Shown: piece by piece, positions 6,915-12,300 of the stretch
Layout of the letters: each line of letters starts with the position of its first letter
Numbering within the stretch: the stretch's first letter is position 1
NCBI GenBank assembly: GCA_021814085.1
Contig: JAKAJA010000015.1
Span: 1-14,001 of the forward strand
Origin: Acidobacteriota bacterium
Lineage (GTDB): Bacteria; Acidobacteriota; UBA4820; DSQY01
Reading direction: 5' to 3'
Length of the DNA: 14,001 nucleotides
Program-made: the position numbers and the translations under genes
The notes under the pieces: generated by a model
What the model was told of the DNA's origin: nothing
The model's database searches: none
The model's input: only the letters and a program-made list of their open reading frames with translations

Positions 6915-7532
6915 CTATGGCCGGTCCGAGCGACCCGGGCCCAGACACCGGGGCGCCACCTCTGCGAGGAGGGCAAAGTCGTGCGAGAGCCTCCCGCTAC
7001 CCCTAGGAAAGCCGAGAATCTTGTCGAAGGAGAGGACCCCGGCGATAAAGCCGGCAAGCACGATGGCCTGCCGGGAACAAGGCTCCGCGTCCGTCCTGGG
7101 GGCGACCCCCGCCACCGCACCGAGATTCTGAACATAGTTGGAAAAAGCCCCACGCAGGCTCGCGCTGTGGTGGCGCGCCATCTTCATCCACCCCCGAGCT
7201 TGGTGGAAGAGGAGGAGGTAGTTGGGGTGCTCCTCGAAAAAAGCGCTATGGGCCTCGAGAATAAGGGGGAGGCGCTCTGCACCTTCGGGGGCGTTGGAAA
7301 CCCGCCCTTGCACTTCGGCCAGCAGCAGGTCAAACCCCCCTTCCACCAGTTCGGCGATCAGAACCTCGCGGGAAGCAAAGTACTGGTAGAAGGTACCTTT
7401 GCCCACGTCGGCGTGGGCCGTGATCTCGCCGATTGAGGGTTCGTAAATCCCTTTCTCCGCAAAGAGTTCCAATGCGCTGCCGAGGAGGGCATGACGGGTC
7501 TTGTCTCGCTTGCGGGACCTTCTGTCTTCCAT
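6915..7532 (-). CDS. TetR/AcrR-family transcriptional regulator
   Basis: Ligand-responsive DNA-binding repressor, 205 residues from the ATG at 7532. The N-terminal three-helix domain is typical: TRHALLGSALELFAEKGIYE, then the helix-turn-helix at about 34-58 (IGEITAHADVGKGTFYQYFA, followed by SREVL). The C-terminal ligand and dimer domain (EEHPNYLLLFHQARGWM and AIVLAGFIAGVL) is of AcrR/FadR-like type with no clear ligand clue. The frame is open to a TTG at 7580, but that lies inside the promoter palindrome, so the ATG at 7532 is preferred. It is the first gene of the minus-strand run TetR-GGDEF-DUF389-ClC. Two perfect palindromes in its upstream region make autoregulation likely. Confidence 0.94.
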   Translation of the reverse strand: MEDRRSRKRDKTRHALLGSALELFAEKGIYEPSIGEITAHADVGKGTFYQYFASREVLIAELVEGGFDLLLAEVQGRVSNAPEGAERLPLILEAHSAFFEEHPNYLLLFHQARGWMKMARHHSASLRGAFSNYVQNLGAVAGVAPRTDAEPCSRQAIVLAGFIAGVLSFDKILGFPRGSGRLSHDFALLAEVAPRCLGPGRSDRP

Positions 7533-7548
7533 TGGAACCCCGCCAATA

Positions 7549-7560
7549 GACCGTACGGTC
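7549..7560. promoter_or_regulatory. Perfect palindrome GACCGTACGGTC, candidate TetR operator
   Basis: A 12-bp perfect inverted repeat in the untranslated leader, 17 bases before the TetR ATG. TetR-family operators are commonly palindromes of this size and composition. Bound here, the protein would block its own transcription just past the start site. Confidence 0.55.
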
Positions 7561-7564
7561 AAAC

Positions 7565-7580
7565 TTGACTCAGTAGTCAA
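7565..7580. promoter_or_regulatory. Perfect inverted repeat TTGACT-N4-AGTCAA over both divergent promoters
   Basis: The left arm is also the -35 of the plus-strand promoter, and the right arm overlaps the -10 of the minus-strand promoter. A third copy of AGTCAA lies at 7602-7607 and is the -35 of the minus-strand promoter. The arms may be an operator, or may simply be two facing -35-like hexamers. Confidence 0.5.
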
Positions 7581-7593
7581 TTTAAGCTATATT
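7565..7593 (+). promoter_or_regulatory. Strong divergent promoter facing the IS element
   Basis: TTGACT (7565-7570) and TATATT (7588-7593) each match five of six consensus bases with a 17-base spacer, the best sigma-70-like promoter in the window. Transcription would start near 7600 and now runs into the IS200/IS605-type element. It may be the relic promoter of a displaced TetR target or may feed tnpA and nnr. Confidence 0.55.
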
Positions 7594-7607
7594 CAACTTA
7601 GAGTCAA
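7579..7607 (-). promoter_or_regulatory. Promoter of the TetR-led operon
   Basis: On the minus strand, TTGACT (7607-7602, five of six) is followed after 17 bases by TAAATT (7584-7579, four of six). Transcription would start near 7572 and give a leader of about 40 bases before the ATG at 7532, carrying the GACCGTACGGTC palindrome. Confidence 0.55.
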
Positions 7608-7660
7608 GCGCGGGCCACCTTTCGCCCATTAGTGTCTCCCTCGGGGATGGTGGAAACCCC

Positions 7661-7675
7661 TCGCCTTGCAGGCGA
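7661..7675 (+). repeat. Left-end hairpin of the IS200/IS605 element
   Basis: A 5-bp stem TCGCC/GGCGA with loop TTGCA, 26 bases before the tnpA start. Stem and loop edges resemble the right-end hairpin. In IS200 such a structure also dampens impinging transcription and translation of the transposase. Confidence 0.6.
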
Positions 7676-7701
7676 AGTATAGGGCCGTGTAATGTGGTCG
7701 C

Positions 7702-8166
7702 ATGAAGCGATACCAGTTGGGCGCGCACACGAAACATGATTTGAAAGTCCACCTGGTGTGGATTCCGAAGTACCGAAAGAAGGTACTGACGGGGGAGGTG
7801 GCGGTTCGTGTGCGCGACCTGATCAGGCAGATTGCGATGGAACACGAGATCGCGATTCTGTCGGGGAAGGTAGCAAGCGACCACATTCACGTGCTCGTGG
7901 CGTACAAGCCGCATATGGACGTGAGCATGGTCGTCCAATGGCTAAAGGGGATCAGTTCCCGGATACTCCTTCAGGAGTTCGCGCACCTGAAGAAGGCGTT
8001 CTGGGGGCGGCACCTGTGGGCGAGAGGGTACTTGGCGGTGAGTACAGGAAACTTGACCGACGAAATGGTGGCAGCCTATATCGCCGAGCAGGAAGGCGAA
8101 CCGGTTCACGATGACAGCCGATTTGTAATCGGCGATCCTTCAAAGCTACCGCCTTCTAGGCGGTAG
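7702..8166 (+). CDS. tnpA: IS200/IS605-family Y1 transposase TnpA
   Basis: A single-strand DNA transposase that cuts and joins element ends through a 5'-phosphotyrosine link. The 154 residues begin with the family's strand pattern (HLVWIPKYRKKVL). They carry the HUH metal motif H61-I-H63 in SDHIHVLVAY and the probable nucleophile Y126 in LTDEMVAAYIAEQEG. The catalytic residues look intact, so it may be active. The C-terminus is slightly long, because the last eight codons pass through the right-end hairpin and the stop is the final TAG of that hairpin. No good ribosome-binding site precedes the ATG, fitting the usually poor expression of such genes. No tnpB is present. Confidence 0.93.
   Translation: MKRYQLGAHTKHDLKVHLVWIPKYRKKVLTGEVAVRVRDLIRQIAMEHEIAILSGKVASDHIHVLVAYKPHMDVSMVVQWLKGISSRILLQEFAHLKKAFWGRHLWARGYLAVSTGNLTDEMVAAYIAEQEGEPVHDDSRFVIGDPSKLPPSRR
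8117..8133 (+). repeat. Second hairpin within the tnpA 3' end
   Basis: GCCGATT/AATCGGC form a perfect 7-bp stem with a TGT loop inside the last part of tnpA, 12 bases before the right-end hairpin. It may help define the right end or may protect the mRNA 3' end. Confidence 0.4.
8146..8166 (+). repeat. Right-end hairpin of the IS element containing the tnpA stop codon
   Basis: CTACCGCC/GGCGGTAG form a perfect 8-bp stem with loop TTCTA. It is followed by TTGTTT, so it may also act as a terminator for tnpA. Confidence 0.6.
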
Positions 8167-8178
8167 TTGTTTACTGCT

Positions 8179-8220
8179 GTGAACTGATAACCGGAGACTG
8201 ATAGCTGTAAACTGCTATCC
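8179..8220. repeat. Three 14-bp direct repeat units directly before nnr
   Basis: The units are GTGAACTGATAACC (8179-8192), GGAGACTGATAGCT (8193-8206) and GTAAACTGCTATCC (8207-8220), with consensus near GTRAACTGATARCC. A partial unit, TTTACTGCT, precedes them. The last two units also form the inverted repeat GATAGC...GCTATC (8200-8219), two bases before the nnr ATG. The antisense translation reads like the SVISxQ-type low-complexity peptides produced by dispersed intergenic repeats in many bacteria. Confidence 0.6.
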
Positions 8221-8221
8221 C

Positions 8222-9787
8222 ATGCGCCTCTACTCGGCTTCGGCGATGCGGGAGATAGACCGGCGGGCCATCCAGGAGATGGGCGTCCCCTCCCTCGCCC
8301 TCATGGAGAACGCCGCGGCGGCCGTGGTGGCGGTGCTCCGGGAGGAGTTCCCCAGCCTCCCGGGCGGACGCGCGGCGGTGCTCTGCGGCAAAGGCAATAA
8401 CGGCGGCGACGGTTTCGCCGTGGCGCGGCTTCTCCGGGAAGCGGGGGGCGCCCCGGAGGTCTTCCTCTTCGCCGGGGGGGAGGCCCTCGCCGGCGACGCG
8501 GCGCTCCAGCTCGAAAAGGCGCGGTCCGCCGGCGTGCCGGTGGTCCCCGTCGCCGGGACGGAGGGGATGGCGGCGGTGCGCGCCGCCCTCGACGGGGCCG
8601 GGCTCGCGGTGGACGCCCTGCTCGGCACGGGAACCCGGGGGGCGGTTTCGGGCCTCCTCGCCGAGGCGATCGCCGCGCTGAACGCCGGATGCTCCACCGT
8701 GGTCTCGCTGGACGTCCCCTCGGGGCTCTCGGGCGACCGGTGTGCGCCCCATGGCCCGGCGGTTCGCGCGGCCCTCACGGTGACCCTCGGATTCGCCAAG
8801 CCCGTCCTCTTCACCCCCGAGGGCGAGCCGTTCGCGGGGAAAGTCGTCGTGGCGGACATCGGCCTGCCGCCGCGCGCTTCCGAGGGGGTGGCGCCGCTGG
8901 GCGAAGCCCTGGGCGAGGTTTGGGCCCGGCCCCTCTTTCCGGCGCGCGGGCCCCTCGCCCACAAGGGCGGCTGCGGCCGCGTCCTCATCGTGGCCGGGAG
9001 CGCGGGCAAGGCGGGGGCGGCCCTCCTGGCCGCCCGCGGCGCCCTGCGCGCCGGCGCGGGGCTCGTGACCGTCGCCGCTCCCGCGCCGCTCCTGCCCGCT
9101 CTTGCGGGGGGGCTGCCCGAGGCGATGGCCCTTCCGCTTCCCGCCACCGTGGAGGGAACCGCCTCCATGGACGGTCTCACGCCGGTCCTGGCCCTGGCGC
9201 GCGAGTGCGACGCCGTGGGGATGGGTCCCGGCCTGGGAACCTTCGCCGAAACCGCCGCCCTCGCCCGGGAGCTCTACGCCGCCCTGCCCGTGCCCGCGGT
9301 GGCGGACGCCGACGCGCTGAACGCCTTCGCCGGAGCCGAAGGCCAGCTATCTCGCCACGCGGCGCCCCGGGTGCTGACCCCGCACCCCGGGGAGATGGGA
9401 CGGCTGCTGGGACTCCCCGCGTCCGAGGTGCTCGCCTCGCGCTACGAATCCGTGCCCGAGAAGGCCCGTGCCTGGGGGGCCGCGCTCCTGCTCAAGGGGC
9501 ACCGCACCCTGGTCTCGGACGGCGCCGGACCCTGGCGGCTCAACCTCTCGGGAGGACCGCACATGGCCGCCCCGGGAATGGGGGACGTCCTCACGGGCGT
9601 CGTCGCGGCCCTTCTGGCGCGCGGGTTCTCCCCCCTCGACGCCGCCTCCCTCGGGGCGTGGTGGCACGGCGCGGCCGCGGACGCCGCCTTCGAGAAGCTC
9701 GGCGGCTACGGGATTCTGGCCTCGGAGGTAGCCGACGCCCTGCCGAAGATCGAGGGGCGCCTGCGCGGCCAGAACGCGCGCGCGTGA
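8222..9787 (+). CDS. nnr: Bifunctional NAD(P)H-hydrate repair enzyme (epimerase + ADP-dependent dehydratase)
   Basis: Repairs damaged NADHX/NADPHX in the cytoplasm: the N-terminal YjeF_N half epimerises the R form and the C-terminal ribokinase-like half dehydrates the S form with ADP. The full 521 residues match the usual fused length. Epimerase motifs are NNGGDG at 59-64, DALLGTG at 131-137 and SLDVPSG at 162-168. Dehydratase motifs are KGGCGRVLIVAGS at 248-260, MGPG at 334-337, DADALN at 362-367, TPHPGEM at 386-392, KGHRT at 425-429 and the catalytic GMGD with D455. The start follows the common opening MRLYSASAMREIDRRAI. There is no clear ribosome-binding site; the upstream 50 bases are the repeat and the IS end, so native control may have been altered. 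The last four bases overlap tsaE. Confidence 0.97.
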   Translation: MRLYSASAMREIDRRAIQEMGVPSLALMENAAAAVVAVLREEFPSLPGGRAAVLCGKGNNGGDGFAVARLLREAGGAPEVFLFAGGEALAGDAALQLEKARSAGVPVVPVAGTEGMAAVRAALDGAGLAVDALLGTGTRGAVSGLLAEAIAALNAGCSTVVSLDVPSGLSGDRCAPHGPAVRAALTVTLGFAKPVLFTPEGEPFAGKVVVADIGLPPRASEGVAPLGEALGEVWARPLFPARGPLAHKGGCGRVLIVAGSAGKAGAALLAARGALRAGAGLVTVAAPAPLLPALAGGLPEAMALPLPATVEGTASMDGLTPVLALARECDAVGMGPGLGTFAETAALARELYAALPVPAVADADALNAFAGAEGQLSRHAAPRVLTPHPGEMGRLLGLPASEVLASRYESVPEKARAWGAALLLKGHRTLVSDGAGPWRLNLSGGPHMAAPGMGDVLTGVVAALLARGFSPLDAASLGAWWHGAAADAAFEKLGGYGILASEVADALPKIEGRLRGQNARA

Positions 9788-10248
9788 ACCCGGCCGTGAA
9801 CGGCACGCGAACCTTTTCTTTGCGAACCCTCGCCCGGACGAAGTTCCTGGCGCGGCGCCTCGCGAAGACCCTCGCGGGGCGAGAGCTTCTCCTCCTTTCG
9901 GGCGGCCTCGGCTCGGGAAAGACGACCTTCGTCCGCTGCCTCGCGGAGTCCCTCGGAATCGGGCCTTCGTGGGTGTCGAGCCCCTCCTTCACCTTGGTCC
10001 AGCGCTATCCCGCCGGGGCGCGCGGCTTCGGCATCGCCCACGTGGACCTCTACCGCCTTCCGCCCGGCTCGGACCTGGAGCCCCTTGGCCTCGAGGAGCT
10101 CCTCGCCGGCGACGACCTCATCGTGGTCGAGTGGCCCGAGGCGGGGGAGGAGATATGGCAGACGTGCGGGCGTCCCATCGTGCAAATCCGCTTCGAGGTG
10201 ACGGGGCTGTCCGCACGCAGGGCTGTCGTCGAAGACCGTGAGGCATGA
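9784..10248 (+). CDS. tsaE: tRNA threonylcarbamoyladenosine biosynthesis ATPase TsaE
   Basis: Small P-loop ATPase that drives the TsaB-TsaD-TsaE complex installing t6A at tRNA position 37. It has 154 residues, normal for the family. The Walker A is GGLGSGKTT (G40 to T48), followed by SSPSFTLVQRY (65-75), HVDLYRL (86-92) and VEWPE (115-119) with the strand-end glutamate and tryptophan. I chose the GTG at 9784, which overlaps the nnr TGA as GTGA and implies translational coupling; a GTG at 9796 is also possible. The nnr-tsaE order is a widespread bacterial arrangement. No terminator was found after it. Confidence 0.95.
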   Translation: MNPAVNGTRTFSLRTLARTKFLARRLAKTLAGRELLLLSGGLGSGKTTFVRCLAESLGIGPSWVSSPSFTLVQRYPAGARGFGIAHVDLYRLPPGSDLEPLGLEELLAGDDLIVVEWPEAGEEIWQTCGRPIVQIRFEVTGLSARRAVVEDREA

Positions 10249-10366
10249 GAGGGTGAAGCGAGAGAGCCGTACATGGGTGCGCGAGTATGGGGGCGCGTGG
10301 GTAAAAAGGCGAAAGGGGCGAAGGAGTATGAGAAGCGAAACAGTGTTTGGATCAGGCTGGCTCTTC
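10249..10366. other. Intergenic stretch with purine-rich plus strand
   Basis: The 118 bases between the convergent tsaE and the 205-residue gene hold no gene or clean terminator. From about 10240 to 10345 the plus strand is dominated by G and A (for example AAAAAGGCGAAAGGGGCGAA), a low-complexity style seen in dispersed intergenic repeats. Confidence 0.5.
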
Positions 10367-10984
10367 TTATTGTACCGGAAACCACTCCTTTAGCGTCTCT
10401 TTGAATTTGATAAAAGAAGGCGTTTGGCATCTTTGAAGACTTACGCTGCGTGCAATTTCACGGAAAAGGGCGGCTGACCATTGGATCCGTGCATGGTGGA
10501 TCGCAGCTTCCATAGCTTCCTTAGGGCGAGCTGGTTTCTGTCTGTCAGCTTCCATTAAGCCTTGAGTATTCAACCAGTGTCGCAAGGCAGGCTTCTTACC
10601 CCGCCAACCTAACACGCGGTCTAAGTGGGGTGAGCCACTCCATGCCCAAATTTCTAACTCCGGATCAAACACGATCACTTCCGCCCGAGACCCCCAACCA
10701 TTTGCAGACAAGCGTTCACGACAGTCTTGCTCGCACGCCGCAACAGAATCCTGCTCACGCCCGCACCCTTCGTGATCGAAGAAAACGAGGGCATGATTGG
10801 CTTTGTCGCAGAATGGCCGAAGGATCTCCGGTGCCTCAGAGAAGGTGCCCGCATCCTTTCTAACATGCCGAATTATTCTAAAACTGACAGGCCTTATCCC
10901 CAGGCTTGGAATCCGCCATTGAAGCAGCCCCTGGAGCCCTTCTTGAGCATCTAAGTCTGCTGTGAGAACTATAAGGTCAAGCAT
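10367..10984 (-). CDS. Unknown protein paired with the AAA15 ATPase (possible nuclease or effector; MAD4-like)
   Basis: A soluble protein of 205 residues with no signal peptide or membrane segment. It opens with a strand, DLIVLTAD, followed by DAQEGLQGLL. A second strand ends in acidic residues, HALVFFDHEGCGRE (about 64-77), and a third is VIVFDPELEIWAW (about 103-115). The pattern of strands ending in acidic clusters plus a PELExW box recalls TOPRIM-like partner proteins (RloB, DUF4276) of AAA15 ATPases, but I cannot confirm the fold. A KPARPKEAMEAA segment precedes the C-terminal helices. The ATG at 10984 lies seven bases after the ATPase stop with AGG upstream, so translation is probably coupled. 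From memory, databases call similar pairs MAD3/MAD4 of the methylation-associated defence system; not verified. GC content is visibly lower than in nnr or cstA. Confidence 0.85.
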   Translation of the reverse strand: MLDLIVLTADLDAQEGLQGLLQWRIPSLGIRPVSFRIIRHVRKDAGTFSEAPEILRPFCDKANHALVFFDHEGCGREQDSVAACEQDCRERLSANGWGSRAEVIVFDPELEIWAWSGSPHLDRVLGWRGKKPALRHWLNTQGLMEADRQKPARPKEAMEAAIHHARIQWSAALFREIARSVSLQRCQTPSFIKFKETLKEWFPVQ

Positions 10985-10991
10985 ACCAATC

Positions 10992-12233
10992 CTACCCTAG
11001 AATGCCTGTGGCAAAAAGGGTTCCAAGATCAGATGTCTGCCTCCAATCCCTCAGATTGGGGTGATCACTTCCGCGAATGATATCGGTTACGCCATCTTCT
11101 GTGCGGGCAAAGCAAAGAACCTGTTCTGGCTTAGAAAGTGAAAGAACAACTGGGGAATGAGAGGCGCAGAGTATCTGGCTGCTTAAGGAAGATGATAGTG
11201 ATTGAAATACCGTTTCCACTGCTTGTGGATGAATGCCATTCTCGGGTTCTTCTACTAAGAACACACCACCAGCATTGTCCAGGTAGGCGAGGAGGACCAG
11301 CGCAAGCAGACGAAGCGTCCCATCGGATAGAGACCACGAAGGTGCCTTTAGCCCATTGGCGTAGGAAACGCGCAAGTAGCGACTCTTATCCTCTGGTTTT
11401 TCAACAGTTTCAATTGAGCGCACATCAGGTAGCGCGGTCTTCACGTGCGCAATCCATCGATTGTAGCGCTCACGTCTTTTTCGCAGCGTCTCAAGAACCC
11501 ACGGCAGGTTGGAACCATCTGCTTGGAATTCAAAAGAACTTCCCACCGGAGAGGGGTTGCGCATAGCTTCGCCATTAAGGACCAGTTTGTGGATTCCCTC
11601 CATGAGAACTCGTTTTACCCAAATTGCGACAGGAAAGCGCTCCTCGTCCTCAGGCAAGTTGGAGAGTCCAAGGCGGTATGGTCCCAATCGAAACGGGTTG
11701 TTCCATCCGGTTGTCTCGGCCTTAAAGTAATGATTGTCTCCCTCCGCCTTTTTAGAGATGATGTTTCTCCAACCCTTAGTTGTCCCCCCCCCCGACTTGC
11801 TCATAAGGCTAGCTCTTGGGGGTGTTGGGGAAGGAAAGAGGCATCTCTGAATTATCGTGGGCGCGTCTTGATCCGGCTTCAGCCAAAGGGATTCTGCGAG
11901 AACCGAAAACTGCTCTTGAGTGTCAAGGCCTAAAGCAACTTCATACCGAGCGCGCGTGAAGCCATTTTGCCTTTTCTCCTTGGGAATTTCGAATTCTACA
12001 GCCACTTCGAAGGAAGCTGCTTGCTCCATCCAGAAGAGACTATGGGGATTGGGAGACCTTCTGAATGCTGCCTTCTGGAGTCCATTGTTAAGAATGTCGC
12101 TCAATAAATGAAGCACATCCAAGAAAGTGGACTTGCCACTAGCATTTGGACCCACTAGAACCTGGAATCCATGCAGTTCTTGGGCCACATCGCGAAGGCA
12201 ACGATATCTCAGGGCCTCGATCCGCCGGATCAT
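10992..12233 (-). CDS. AAA15/OLD-type ABC-like ATPase, probable defence ATPase (MAD3-like)
   Basis: Predicted cytoplasmic ATPase of about 413 residues, of the SMC/RecF-like AAA15 group common in phage-defence systems. It opens RIEALRYRCLRDV and has Walker A GPNASGKST at 28-36. A long insertion without recognised motifs follows (about 45-290). The signature-like SLSDGTLRLLALVLL lies at about 300-314, Walker B FLVEEPENGIHP at about 324-335 with a catalytic Glu pair, and the switch histidine ASHSP at about 356-360. All ATPase motifs look intact, and no nuclease domain is fused, so the downstream 205-residue protein is the natural effector candidate. GGTGAG lies a few bases upstream of the ATG at 12233; a -10-like TAGAAT lies about 40 bases upstream without a good -35. 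It is lower in GC than its neighbours, suggesting acquisition. Confidence 0.92.
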   Translation of the reverse strand: MIRRIEALRYRCLRDVAQELHGFQVLVGPNASGKSTFLDVLHLLSDILNNGLQKAAFRRSPNPHSLFWMEQAASFEVAVEFEIPKEKRQNGFTRARYEVALGLDTQEQFSVLAESLWLKPDQDAPTIIQRCLFPSPTPPRASLMSKSGGGTTKGWRNIISKKAEGDNHYFKAETTGWNNPFRLGPYRLGLSNLPEDEERFPVAIWVKRVLMEGIHKLVLNGEAMRNPSPVGSSFEFQADGSNLPWVLETLRKRRERYNRWIAHVKTALPDVRSIETVEKPEDKSRYLRVSYANGLKAPSWSLSDGTLRLLALVLLAYLDNAGGVFLVEEPENGIHPQAVETVFQSLSSSLSSQILCASHSPVVLSLSKPEQVLCFARTEDGVTDIIRGSDHPNLRDWRQTSDLGTLFATGILG

Positions 12234-12300
12234 TGTCTCACCCCTTCGCTGGTTGCCTCATTCCAATTCTAGTCAACGTTGCGCCTCACGCGTCATCGCG

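Larger units (their letters stand above)
7640..8185 (+). mobile_element. IS200/IS605-type insertion sequence (tnpA only; ends approximate)
   Basis: A Y1 transposase gene is flanked by two hairpins of matching design. On the left, TCGCC-TTGCA-GGCGA lies at 7661-7675; on the right, CTACCGCC-TTCTA-GGCGGTAG lies at 8146-8166. Both contain CGCC-TT..A-GGCG, as expected of the end hairpins that TnpA recognises in this family. There are no terminal inverted repeats, no target duplication and no tnpB, so it is IS200-like. The exact ends cannot be set, because the cleavage tetranucleotides are not identifiable by eye; those given allow about 20 bases outside each hairpin. Confidence 0.65.

Noticed and set aside
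8171..9180. Long minus-strand frames opposite nnr
   Set aside because: Antisense shadows of a certain gene; composition dominated by Arg, Pro, Ala and Gly.
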